From Pseudobdellovibrionaceae bacterium (GTDB lineage Bacteria; Bdellovibrionota; Bdellovibrionia; Bdellovibrionales; UBA1609), in NCBI GenBank assembly GCA_020635055.1, contig JACKAN010000008.1, positions 62,001 to 126,000 on the forward strand: DNA of 64,000 nt. Direction: 5' to 3'. Shown in pieces: positions 1-8,773 of this stretch (its first letter is position 1; the number at the start of each line of letters is the position of its first letter). Below the pieces are notes generated by a model, which worked only from the letters and a program-made list of their open reading frames with translations, was not told where the DNA came from and ran no database searches. A program made the translations under genes and the position numbers.

Positions 1-635
1 AGTAAGCTTAAGGCAATTTGTAATACCATAACTAATCCAAAATGAACCATAGGTCGAGCGCGCTCATCCATCTGATTTGAAATAGCACTCGCTAACAAGC
101 GGGCGATAATCATTACTAATGTATTAATAATTCCTTGGATGAGAGTCATGGTAACCATATCGCCATTTGCAATGTGAGCAACTTCATGGGCCAGTACACC
201 CTCAACTTCCTTTTCATTCATTCGCTCTAGTAGCCCAGAGGAAACGGCTACCAGTGAGTTATTTCGTGAGGGACCAGTAGCAAAGGCGTTGACCTCAGGG
301 CTGCTGTATACACCCACTTCGGGCATATTTTTTAGCCCTGCATTTTTCGCTAAATTGTGAACTGTATTGACTAAATTATTTAGTGGTCCACTGCTGTTTT
401 TGGGGTCGATGATCTTAACCCCCATGGTCATCTTGGCTAGGAATTTGGACATAAAAAGGGAGATAAAGGATCCGCCCATGCCAAAAAGGCCACAGAAAAT
501 AACTAAACCTGAAAGTGTATTTGGCTCTATTTGAATACCAAAAAATACACTAATCAAATTTATTGTTATAGTAATTGTCGTCATGACAAGAATATTTACC
601 AGCACAAAAAATGTGATTCTTTTTACTAGTGTCAC
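1..635 (-). CDS. htpX: HtpX-like membrane zinc metalloprotease (M48), 3' end outside the window
   Basis: Reading the minus strand from a GTG at 635 gives a protein with hydrophobic N-terminal segments, the zinc motif HEVAH (near 190-205), and typical M48B text around it (NAFATG, then VLAHEVAH, then NGDMVTMTL). HtpX is an inner-membrane quality-control protease that degrades misfolded membrane proteins. The GTG start is preferred because an AGGAGG ribosome-binding site lies seven bases upstream (642-647). About 211 codons are visible; the C-terminal part with the third zinc ligand lies beyond position 1. It shares the stretch with clpSA, dnaJ and dnaK, all protein quality-control genes, but is not in one operon with them. 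Confidence 0.93.
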   Translation of the reverse strand, partial: MTLVKRITFFVLVNILVMTTITITINLISVFFGIQIEPNTLSGLVIFCGLFGMGGSFISLFMSKFLAKMTMGVKIIDPKNSSGPLNNLVNTVHNLAKNAGLKNMPEVGVYSSPEVNAFATGPSRNNSLVAVSSGLLERMNEKEVEGVLAHEVAHIANGDMVTMTLIQGIINTLVMIIARLLASAISNQMDERARPMVHFGLVMVLQIALSL

Positions 636-700
636 AAATCCTCCTTAGAAATCATCCACTAAAGTCCTGCTTTAATAATGATTTTTTAATTATTAAGTGA

Positions 701-728
701 AAAATAGGTCTTAATTTTAAATTGTCAA
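701..728 (-). promoter_or_regulatory. Possible sigma70-type promoter of htpX
   Basis: On the minus strand TTGACA (723-728) is followed after 16 bases by TATTTT (701-706), about 65 bases upstream of the htpX GTG. The -35 box is a perfect consensus match and the -10 box is weak. No sigma32-like box is seen here, unlike at dnaJ and dnaK. Confidence 0.4.
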
Positions 729-801
729 TGAAATCTGGGTGTAAATAATTATATTATTAACTAACACACTTAAAATTAAGTAAATTGCGGAGGTGAGTAA
801 G

Positions 802-2385
802 GTGTTATTAATATTCCACGGGGTTTCATTACTTTTATTTGTTGCAATTGGTGTAGTTTATCTATTTTGGCCCCCAGTAATAAATTCACTATTTCTATTT
901 GTTCCGGTTTATTTAATTGGATTGATGGACTCAATTCAGAATAAACAGGCGGTGAGAAGAAATTTTCCACTTATAGGCAATTTGCGCTACTTTTTTGAGT
1001 TGATTCGCCCTGAATTACAACAGTATTTTGTGGAGTCTAACCACAGTGGCAGACCCATTCCAAGAGAATTCCGTTCTGTGGTTTACCAAAGAGCAAAAGG
1101 TCAACTTGAGAGCCTCCCTTTTGGCACACAAAGAGATGTGATGTCCGAGGGACATGAGTGGATTCAACATTCTATGAATCCTCAACATGTAGAGGATACT
1201 GAATTAAGGGTCAAAATAGGAGGACCTCAATGTCTTAAACCCTATAGTGCTAGTATTTTTAATATTTCAGCTATGAGCTATGGAGCCCTCAGTAAAAATG
1301 CCATAATGGCACTCAATAAAGGAGCCAAAGAAGCTCAATTCTACCACAATACTGGTGAAGGTGGAATTAGCCCCTATCATTTACAAGGGGGAGATCTCGT
1401 TTGGCAAATAGGTACAGGATATTTTGGCTGTAGAACAAAGGATGGTAACTTCTGTGAAAAATCTTTTGCTGAAAAATCACAACTTGAGCAAGTAAAAATG
1501 ATAGAAATAAAAATTTCTCAAGGTGCAAAACCAGGCAAAGGTGGTTTTTTACCAGGATCGAAAGTCACTCAAGAGATTGCTGATATCCGCGGACTGGAAA
1601 TTGGGAAAGATGTGATTTCCCCAGCTAAACATACTGCATTTTCTGGCCCCAGTAGCTTAATAAATTTCATCCAAAAACTAAGGGAATTGAGTGGTGGAAA
1701 GCCCATAGGTTTTAAATTTTGTGTGGGTCGCAAATCTGAATTTATTGCCATTTGTAAGGAGATGGTGAGCAAGCAAATCTTTCCAGACTTTATTACTGTG
1801 GATGGTGGTGAGGGAGGAACGGGTGCTGCGCCTTTAGAGTTTGCTAATTCTGTTGGCTTACCCTTAGATGAGGGCTTGGCTTTTGTAGTGGATACTCTAG
1901 AGGGCTTTGACTTAAAAAATCAAATTAAAGTTATTACGGCCGGCAAAGTGTTTACATCATTTCATATGCTTTCTAAATTGGCTTTGGGTGCGGATGTTGT
2001 TAACTCGGCTCGAGGAATGATGCTAGCTTTAGGATGCATTCAGGCATTAAAGTGTAATTCCAATCATTGTCCAGTGGGAGTTGCCACTTCAAACCCTCAA
2101 TTAGTTAGAGGTTTAAACGTGAATGATAAATACCTTAGGGTAGCTCGATATCAACAACAAACAATAAAGGCATTTTCAGATTTGATTGGAGCTATGGGGT
2201 ACACAGATCCATCGCAATTAAAAAGAGAGGATGTATTTCGTCGGTTATCGGATGGAGTTGTGAAAAGCTATGAGGAGCTTTTTCCCTCTGTAAAAAAGGG
2301 TTGTTATTTAGATAGTCAAGACCTTCCAGAAATACAAACTGAATTATTAGTGGCCTTTAAAATGGCTAAGCAGGACTCGTTTTAG
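802..2385 (+). CDS. FMN-binding glutamate synthase family protein
   Basis: The protein of about 527 residues has two N-terminal hydrophobic segments followed by a glutamate-synthase alpha-subunit central/FMN domain. Visible family marks are the ISAMSYGALS segment, the KPGKGG segment, the DGGEGGTGAAP phosphate-binding stretch, and the cysteine cluster CNSNHCPVGVAT expected for the 3Fe-4S site. Members of this family lack the glutaminase and GltD parts of true GOGAT, and their physiological reaction is uncertain. A GTG at 793 would overlap the ribosome-binding site; GTG at 802 lies eight bases after GGAGG (789-793), so that start is chosen. The gene converges on clpA and the two 3' ends overlap by 20 bases. 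Confidence 0.9.
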   Translation: MLLIFHGVSLLLFVAIGVVYLFWPPVINSLFLFVPVYLIGLMDSIQNKQAVRRNFPLIGNLRYFFELIRPELQQYFVESNHSGRPIPREFRSVVYQRAKGQLESLPFGTQRDVMSEGHEWIQHSMNPQHVEDTELRVKIGGPQCLKPYSASIFNISAMSYGALSKNAIMALNKGAKEAQFYHNTGEGGISPYHLQGGDLVWQIGTGYFGCRTKDGNFCEKSFAEKSQLEQVKMIEIKISQGAKPGKGGFLPGSKVTQEIADIRGLEIGKDVISPAKHTAFSGPSSLINFIQKLRELSGGKPIGFKFCVGRKSEFIAICKEMVSKQIFPDFITVDGGEGGTGAAPLEFANSVGLPLDEGLAFVVDTLEGFDLKNQIKVITAGKVFTSFHMLSKLALGADVVNSARGMMLALGCIQALKCNSNHCPVGVATSNPQLVRGLNVNDKYLRVARYQQQTIKAFSDLIGAMGYTDPSQLKREDVFRRLSDGVVKSYEELFPSVKKGCYLDSQDLPEIQTELLVAFKMAKQDSF

Positions 2386-4645
2386 GTGACTCAGTAAATT
2401 TAAAATCCAACTTGTCCAATTTTAAGTCCACACAGACTTCGCCCCCTTGGACAAGAGAGCCAAAAAGTATATCCTCAACTAGAGGTTTTTTAATATGTTC
2501 GTCAATAGTACGGGCAAAAGGTCGCGCTCCATAAGCTGGTTGGTGACCCTTTTCAAACAACCATTGAATAGCCGCATCGGTAACTTTTAATTTAATTTTT
2601 TTGGCGGCCAATTGTTTATCCAATTCGGCTATAAATTTATTAATTACTTTTATAAGTAGTTCTTTGTTGAGTTCTTTAAATTCTATAACCGAATCCAATC
2701 GGTTTAAAAACTCAGGAGTGAAAGACTTTTTTATGGCGTCCATAGATTTGCTAGAACTACTTTCATTGCTGATCCCCAGGGTAGACCTAGAGGCTTCAAA
2801 AGCACCCGTATTGCTGGTCATAATAAGAATAACATTGGAAAAATCTACTGTGCGACCAGTGGTATCAGTAAGGCGACCACTGTCCATAACTTGCAATAAT
2901 ATATTTATCAAATCTATGTGCGCTTTTTCGATTTCATCCATTAATAAAACCGAGTGAGGGTTCTTAATTATGGAGTCTGTTAATAATCCTCCTTCTTCGA
3001 ATCCAACATAACCCGGAGGTGCGCCAATTAAGCGCGAAACAGCATGTTTTTCCATATACTCACTCATATCAAATCTTAGAAAAGGTATGCTCATATTGTT
3101 GGCGAGCTGTTTAGCGACTTCCGTTTTTCCGACACCCGTAGGTCCAGCAAATAAAAAGCTACCAATGGGTTTTTGTTCTCTGCCCAAACCGGTACGCGAT
3201 AGTTTTATGGCAGTAACTAATTTTTCTATGGCAGAATCTTGGCCAAAAATAACAGTTTTTAATTCACCTTCAAGGCTTCTTAATTTTTCTTTGTCGGAGG
3301 AGCTTACAGACTGTGCAGGTATTTGTGCCATGGCAGCGACCACTTGTTCCACATCTTTTGCGCCTATGGTTTTATTTAAATTTTTAATACGAGCTCTTGC
3401 GCCCACTTCATCGATAACATCAATGGCTTTGTCGGGAAGTTGTCGACCTTGAATATGTTTTGCCGACAGATGAGCCGCAGCTTCCAAAGCTGACTTGCGA
3501 TATTTGACTTGATGAAAATCTTCGTATTTCTTTTTTAGACCTTTTAAAATTTCTAAAGTTTCCTCGACAGAGGGTTCTTTTAAATCAATTTTTTGAAAGC
3601 GTCTGGCCAGGGCACGATCTTTTTCGAAATGATTTTTAAACTCTTTATAAGTTGTCGAGCCAATACAGCTTAAACTTCCATCAGCAAGAGCAGGTTTTAG
3701 TAAATTGGATGCATCCATTGCGCCGCCAGTGGTGCCACCGGCCCCCACAAGAGTATGAATTTCATCGATAAACAAAATGGGATGTTCTTTTTCAGCTAGG
3801 GCTTGCAATAATGCTTTTAAGCGCTGCTCGAAATCACCCCTGTATTTTGTTCCGGCAAGGAGTGCACCTAAATCTAAAGAGTAAATTGTTGCATTATGTA
3901 AATGGGGTGGAACCTCTTTATTTACAATTTGTTGTGCTAACCCGTCGGCAATGGCGGTTTTTCCCACTCCCGCTTCACCCACCAAAAGAGGATTGTTTTT
4001 TGTTCTTCGTGATAAAATTTGAATGGCCCTTTCGATAACATCGTAACGTCCAATAAGGGGGTCGACTTTTCCTGCCAAGGCTTTTTCGTTAAGGTTAACA
4101 GCAAAGCTTTTTAAGGGGTCTCCTTTGTTGGTTTCGTTACTATCTTCTTGTGGTAAGCCATCGATAGCCAATTTTTTATTTTCAGTTGAGAAGTCGGAAT
4201 CTTTTGAAACACCATGAGATATGTAATTTATAATATCAAATTGGTGGAGACCCTGTTGTTCAAGAAAATATACAGCATGGGATTCTTTTTCTGTCATTAG
4301 AGAAACTAATAGAGATCCCGTGGAAACTTGATTGCGACCAGAGCTTTGTACTTGTATGGCGGCTCTTTGTAGGATTCTATGGAAGGCAATTGTGAGTTCT
4401 GGCTTCCATTGACTATTTTTAGCAATGAGTTGATTCTCAACTTTAGGTAAATCCTTATTTAAAAAATCTTGTAAGTCTTGTTTTAGTTTTTTTATATCTA
4501 CTTTTAGGGCTTTAAAAATTTCTTGTGCTTCTTTATTATCCACAAGTGCTAAAAGTACATGTTCTAAACTTACAAATTCATGAAGAGACTCCGCGGCGAT
4601 CTCTATGGCTCGGCTTAAACTGTCTTCTAATTTGGGATCTAACAT
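2366..4645 (-). CDS. clpA: ClpA, ATPase subunit of the ClpAP protease
   Basis: The 759-residue protein has the ClpA plan: an N-terminal Clp repeat domain that docks ClpS (about 1-145), a first AAA+ module with Walker A GEAGVGKT (223-230) and Walker B ILFIDE (about 290), and a second module with Walker A GPTGVGKT (501-508). It lacks the long middle coiled coil of ClpB, which supports ClpA. ClpA unfolds substrates and feeds them to ClpP, including N-degron substrates delivered by ClpS. Its ATG overlaps the clpS stop by one base (TAATG), so the two are translationally coupled. No clpP is visible in the window. Confidence 0.97.
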   Translation of the reverse strand: MLDPKLEDSLSRAIEIAAESLHEFVSLEHVLLALVDNKEAQEIFKALKVDIKKLKQDLQDFLNKDLPKVENQLIAKNSQWKPELTIAFHRILQRAAIQVQSSGRNQVSTGSLLVSLMTEKESHAVYFLEQQGLHQFDIINYISHGVSKDSDFSTENKKLAIDGLPQEDSNETNKGDPLKSFAVNLNEKALAGKVDPLIGRYDVIERAIQILSRRTKNNPLLVGEAGVGKTAIADGLAQQIVNKEVPPHLHNATIYSLDLGALLAGTKYRGDFEQRLKALLQALAEKEHPILFIDEIHTLVGAGGTTGGAMDASNLLKPALADGSLSCIGSTTYKEFKNHFEKDRALARRFQKIDLKEPSVEETLEILKGLKKKYEDFHQVKYRKSALEAAAHLSAKHIQGRQLPDKAIDVIDEVGARARIKNLNKTIGAKDVEQVVAAMAQIPAQSVSSSDKEKLRSLEGELKTVIFGQDSAIEKLVTAIKLSRTGLGREQKPIGSFLFAGPTGVGKTEVAKQLANNMSIPFLRFDMSEYMEKHAVSRLIGAPPGYVGFEEGGLLTDSIIKNPHSVLLMDEIEKAHIDLINILLQVMDSGRLTDTTGRTVDFSNVILIMTSNTGAFEASRSTLGISNESSSSKSMDAIKKSFTPEFLNRLDSVIEFKELNKELLIKVINKFIAELDKQLAAKKIKLKVTDAAIQWLFEKGHQPAYGARPFARTIDEHIKKPLVEDILFGSLVQGGEVCVDLKLDKLDFKFTESPKTSPA

Positions 4646-4992
4646 TATTGGCCTTCCTCATTGATGGATACTTTTTCTAGGGTGCACTTTAAGGGGTGTT
4701 GGTTTTTTCGGGAGTATTCATTGGTTTGAAAAACCTTGGTCTCAGCAATTTCATAGGTATAAATACCTGCCAAACCTGAACCACGATTATGAACATGTAA
4801 CATAATCTCCGCTGCCTCAGTTTCCCCTTTTTTAAAAAACTTTTTTAAAACATGAATAACAAAATCCATAGGAGTATAGTCGTCATTCAAAATTAGCACT
4901 TTATAAAGGGGAGGGCGTTGTGTTTTACTTGAAGGTTTATTTAAGGTTTGAATTTGACCTTTATCTTCGATTTCATTGTTTGTCTGACTCAC
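4645..4992 (-). CDS. clpS: ClpS, N-degron adaptor for ClpAP
   Basis: This 115-residue protein carries the ClpS core: a variable charged N-terminus followed by YKVLILNDDYTPMDFVIHVL, then the MLHVHNRG helix and the AGIYTYEIAETK strand. ClpS binds proteins that start with bulky hydrophobic residues and passes them to ClpA. Translation starts at a GTG preceded by GGAGAGG. It is the first gene of a two-gene operon with clpA. Confidence 0.96.
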   Translation of the reverse strand: MSQTNNEIEDKGQIQTLNKPSSKTQRPPLYKVLILNDDYTPMDFVIHVLKKFFKKGETEAAEIMLHVHNRGSGLAGIYTYEIAETKVFQTNEYSRKNQHPLKCTLEKVSINEEGQ

Positions 4993-5212
4993 GGCCTCTC
5001 CAATGCGTTCTTTTTAAATTTTAACATAAATAAGATGTGAACTCTGCAAAAGAAGTAAAGTTATTGGATCTAAGTACCCATTGGGGAGGAAACTATGCAG
5101 CAAAGCCATAGTCTTCGCCCTGTGGACGAATGTATCATAACTCCTTGATTTTACTAAAATTAAATTCTTATAATTCAATGGGAAGCTAAACTAATGGGGG
5201 AGCTAAACTAAA

Positions 5213-5914
5213 GTGAAAGTGGCCATTTTACAGCCTAACTACATTCCATGGCGTGGGTATTTTGATCTTATTGCCCAAGTTGATCAGTTAGTTCTGTATG
5301 AGGATGTACAATACACTAAAGAGGATTGGCGCAATCGAAATAAAATATTGGGCAGCCAGGGACCCTTTTGGCTCACTATTCCCATAAAAAAGAAAGGTCT
5401 TTTTGGCCAAAAGATTAAGGAAGCAGAAATTTTAAATTCCCAGTGGCAGAAAAAGCATTGGCGTTCCATAGAAGTGAATTATAAAAAGGCTCTTTATTTT
5501 AATGATTATGCCAGTGAACTTTTAGATCTCTATGAGCGAGATTACAAATATTTGGTTGAGGTCAACATGGCTTTTATATCAAAAATAATGTCATGGTTAA
5601 AAGTGGAAACAATTGTACATTGCTCTTCTAGTATTGACTATGACGGAAATGATCCTACAGAAAAGGTGATTTCCCTTTGTAAAAGTCTAAAAGCTACAGA
5701 ATATTTATCTGGACCCTCTGCCCATAATTATATTGATCCCCAGTTGTTTATCAAAAATAATATAAAACTCAGTTTTATAGATTACTCCACCTATAAGAGC
5801 TACCCCCAGTTAGTTGCTGGCTATGAGAATGAGAGTCTAAGTATATTAGATTTAATCCTTAATTGTGGGCCCGATGCCATTGACTATATGATGTTTGGAA
5901 GATTTAAAAAGTGA
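5213..5914 (+). CDS. WbqC family protein, surface-glycan linked
   Basis: The 233-residue protein opens with MKVAILQPNYIPWRGYFDLI and continues with the EDVQYTKEDWRNRN stretch, hallmarks of the WbqC-like family. These proteins occur in O-antigen and other surface polysaccharide clusters; the reaction is not established. The GTG start follows a GGGGGAG site. Just upstream a short stretch is imperfectly duplicated (AGCTAAACTAA twice within 5181-5211), so the ribosome-binding region may have arisen by tandem duplication. The 3' end overlaps the next gene by four bases, indicating an operon. Confidence 0.85.
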   Translation: MKVAILQPNYIPWRGYFDLIAQVDQLVLYEDVQYTKEDWRNRNKILGSQGPFWLTIPIKKKGLFGQKIKEAEILNSQWQKKHWRSIEVNYKKALYFNDYASELLDLYERDYKYLVEVNMAFISKIMSWLKVETIVHCSSSIDYDGNDPTEKVISLCKSLKATEYLSGPSAHNYIDPQLFIKNNIKLSFIDYSTYKSYPQLVAGYENESLSILDLILNCGPDAIDYMMFGRFKK

Positions 5915-7935
5915 AGTCACTTCTTTTTTTAAATAAAATTAAATTGTTATTAATCATCGTTTTTATATTTTTAGTTTTATATAAAATTAAAGAAGTTACC
6001 TATGGACCCTTCACTTCTTTGGATTTGTTTTGGCATTTAAGATTAGGAATGGATTTTCTGGAAAAAGCTTGGTTTCCTTCCGTAGATCATTACTCTGTAT
6101 TTAATGATGGTAAGCCTTATTTATGGCAGACACCCTGGCTATTTCAAATTCTAGTCGCCAGTGTATATAAGATAAAAAACCAGTTGGAGACTTTAAAGGT
6201 TTTAAAGTTTTTTGTTTTTAATATTCCATTTGTTACTTATTTGTATTTTCTTGTGAAAAAGAAGATTTCAATTTTGGGTTTTATTTTAGTTTCTATTTTT
6301 ACATTTCTTGCAATTATCAATCGTTCTCTGCTTAGGCCCGATACACTGGTATATGTTTTATCCATTTTAAATGTGTATATATATTTCAAAATGAGGAAAA
6401 ACCTGAACCGAGCCCAGTATATTCAAGTTTTTCTTATACAATTGTTTTGGTCTTTTTATCATTCTTCTGCTGTTATTGGATTGTCATTTGTGATGTTGAG
6501 TCAGGTTTTTATTTTATTTAACTACTTTTGGCAGAGAAAAAAACCAGTAAATATTCCCTTGCCTGAAGTTTTAATTTGGAACCTGTTAATTCTACTTACA
6601 GGTTTTGCCAATTACACTTTTAAACATTGGTTTTTAGCAGCTTCACCATGGGGTGAATGGGTGGGTCGGTCCGATGAATTTAAAAGTCTTTTGCAAGGGC
6701 AGTTTTTTATAGAGCACTATGCACTTATACTATTGTTTCTCATTAGTACTATGTATTTTTACACTAAAAAGTCCTATGACCTAATTTTCCTATTTCTATT
6801 TTTTATTGCTATATGGATATTGCACGAACGAATGACCCCTCATGTGCTCATTATAGGGTCTTGCTTATTGGCTTTTGAACTAGCTAAGTATCACAGTATG
6901 AACTTACAAAAGTGGAGTGCTTTGTTTTTAATGGTGGGTATATCTATTTTGTTTTTTATAAATCCACTAAGGAATATAAAATTACCCAGTTTTGAATTTC
7001 GCTATCCAAAAGCAGTAATGGATTATATTGAAAAGAAAAACTTAAAAGGGCCAATATTAACTGAATATGGTTTTGCGTCCTATATTTTGTTTCGCAGAGG
7101 AGATAAAAATAAGGTATTTATGGATGGTCGAGCTGGGCAGCTATATTCGACTGAGCAGTATTTAAATTTTTATAAATGGATAAATCAACCAAAAGCTTTC
7201 CAAGATCTTGTAACTAAAATTAATGTGCCTTTTATATTAGTTAGTGAAAACTTTAGGCCCGATCGTCTATTTGATACTATCACAAGTAGTTCTAGTTATT
7301 ATTTAGAAATGGAGAAAGATGGATTTTATATATTTTCAAAGGACTCAGAATTAGAGGAAAGTTCAAAGCTATTTTCCACTGATTTAAGTATTTATAATAA
7401 AATAAATTTAGAAAAAGTAAGCAACGAATACAACATATTAAAAAGTAATAGCTCAAAGAATTCTAATTTATTAGAAATGATCAAGTTCTATTTAGAGTTT
7501 GCTTCCAGTAACAATGAACAAAAAATGGTGCTCTTGTCTGACCCCTCTTGGCAAAATAAAGACTTATTTTTAGCTTTCAGAAGGTTACTGGGGCAATTAG
7601 CTCTTGTTATGCAGCAACCAGACCTAAGCCTGAGTCTTTATCGTGGCCAAGGGGAGCTGAAACCCCTTGGACGATGGGACACATACAGAATTTGTCTTTT
7701 ACTGATTTCTAAAGGCATCTATCTTCCGACTTATGTATTATTGAGTCAAATTTCGGAACAGCACTTGTCGGAGGAAGAAATGGTCTACTTTTATTCAATT
7801 TTAAACCTCCTGCATCAATATGAAACAGTAAGAGAAAGTAATGTTAGAATATTTAATAAGCCAAGTCATATTAGTCTCATTTCAATAAAGGATTTAGAAA
7901 ATAAACTCCTTGGGTTTAGTTTACAAGATCCTTGA
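5911..7935 (+). CDS. Multi-pass membrane protein, GT-C glycosyltransferase-like
   Basis: The 674-residue protein has about ten hydrophobic segments in residues 1-355 and a soluble tail. An early loop carries SLDLFWHLRLGMDF and DHYS, a D-x-FWHLR motif typical of the first periplasmic loop of GT-C-like enzymes. After the membrane part comes ILTEYGFASYILFRRG with VFMDGRAGQLY, a segment shared with the paralogue at 8774. It starts at a GTG within the GTGA overlap with the WbqC-like gene. I infer a lipid-linked sugar transferase or related envelope enzyme; donor and acceptor are unknown. Confidence 0.6.
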   Translation: MKSLLFLNKIKLLLIIVFIFLVLYKIKEVTYGPFTSLDLFWHLRLGMDFLEKAWFPSVDHYSVFNDGKPYLWQTPWLFQILVASVYKIKNQLETLKVLKFFVFNIPFVTYLYFLVKKKISILGFILVSIFTFLAIINRSLLRPDTLVYVLSILNVYIYFKMRKNLNRAQYIQVFLIQLFWSFYHSSAVIGLSFVMLSQVFILFNYFWQRKKPVNIPLPEVLIWNLLILLTGFANYTFKHWFLAASPWGEWVGRSDEFKSLLQGQFFIEHYALILLFLISTMYFYTKKSYDLIFLFLFFIAIWILHERMTPHVLIIGSCLLAFELAKYHSMNLQKWSALFLMVGISILFFINPLRNIKLPSFEFRYPKAVMDYIEKKNLKGPILTEYGFASYILFRRGDKNKVFMDGRAGQLYSTEQYLNFYKWINQPKAFQDLVTKINVPFILVSENFRPDRLFDTITSSSSYYLEMEKDGFYIFSKDSELEESSKLFSTDLSIYNKINLEKVSNEYNILKSNSSKNSNLLEMIKFYLEFASSNNEQKMVLLSDPSWQNKDLFLAFRRLLGQLALVMQQPDLSLSLYRGQGELKPLGRWDTYRICLLLISKGIYLPTYVLLSQISEQHLSEEEMVYFYSILNLLHQYETVRESNVRIFNKPSHISLISIKDLENKLLGFSLQDP

Positions 7936-8109
7936 AGAACCTCCATAATATACTGTTTAGACTGAAGAAACATAATATTATATCAACTTGAATCAATAAT
8001 AATATTTTATAGAATAATAATTAATTACATTAGACTTCCACTCCGACAATATTGATGTATACTAATTATGTTTATAAAAATTAAAATATAAATCCTAAGG
8101 GGGACATTT

Positions 8110-8697
8110 ATGACCAAATTAAATAACAATAGGGGTTTTTCTCTTATTGAATTGATGATTGTTGTGGCAATCATAGGTATTTTATCAGCCATTGCTATAC
8201 CTAACTTCCAACGATTTCAAATGAAATCCAGACAGTCGGAAGCTAAGAATGCAATGGCGGCGATTTATCAAGCCGAGAAAGCCTTTCACCAAGAATGGGC
8301 ACAGTATTTTGCTGATTGGAGAGATATTGGTTATGCTCCAGAGGGGGTAATGAAGTACTGGGTTGCCACCAGCATGGGTGTTGGAATAGTTTCGCCAAGT
8401 GTGATTTCTGGATATATGGGTCCAAGTGGTGCAATCAATGTGGCAACAAGACTTAACTCTAATAGTTATTGTGACCAAGCTGCAGTTATGAACTTTAGCA
8501 TTTGTACAAAAGATGCAGATTTTCAGGTGGCTAATGCTGCGATGGCAGCTGATGGCGCTGGCATAGCGGTTACTATTAATACATTTCGAGCAGCAGCTGG
8601 ATCCGATTTAGATCGCGGTAGCGATACTAACTATGATGTTTGGACAATTGATAACACTAAAAGTTTACTAAACGTTAATAATGACGCTGCCGACTAA
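8110..8697 (+). CDS. Type IV pilin-like protein (PilA type)
   Basis: The N-terminus has a class III signal peptide: a short leader ending in NNRG, then FSLIELMIVVAIIGILSAIA with Glu at +5 of the mature protein. PilD-type peptidase would cleave between Gly9 and Phe10. The mature part of about 186 residues has an extended amphipathic helix and two cysteines (in NSYCDQ and SICTKD) that could form the C-terminal disulfide loop. A strong site (AAGGGGGAC) precedes the ATG. A clear terminator follows, so it is probably monocistronic. It could be the major pilin or a minor pseudopilin; length and single-gene setting favour a PilA-like pilin. Confidence 0.88.
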   Translation: MTKLNNNRGFSLIELMIVVAIIGILSAIAIPNFQRFQMKSRQSEAKNAMAAIYQAEKAFHQEWAQYFADWRDIGYAPEGVMKYWVATSMGVGIVSPSVISGYMGPSGAINVATRLNSNSYCDQAAVMNFSICTKDADFQVANAAMAADGAGIAVTINTFRAAAGSDLDRGSDTNYDVWTIDNTKSLLNVNNDAAD

Positions 8698-8729
8698 TTA
8701 GAATCTACTTTTATAATCATTTAAAGTAA

Positions 8730-8764
8730 TTAAAATAGCTCCAATAGGAGCTATTTTAATTTTA
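8730..8764 (+). terminator. Rho-independent terminator after the pilin gene
   Basis: A perfect 13-bp inverted repeat (8730-8742 and 8747-8759) with an AATA loop ends in a T-rich tract. It lies 32 bases after the pilin stop and 15 bases before the next gene. Confidence 0.8.
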
Positions 8765-8773
8765 AAATCCATT

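Noticed and set aside
8030..8078. Promoter boxes for the pilin gene (TTGATG with TATAAA, or TTAGAC with TATACT)
   Set aside because: Spacings of 15 and 22 bases are poor, and no sigma54 element was found, so neither is called.
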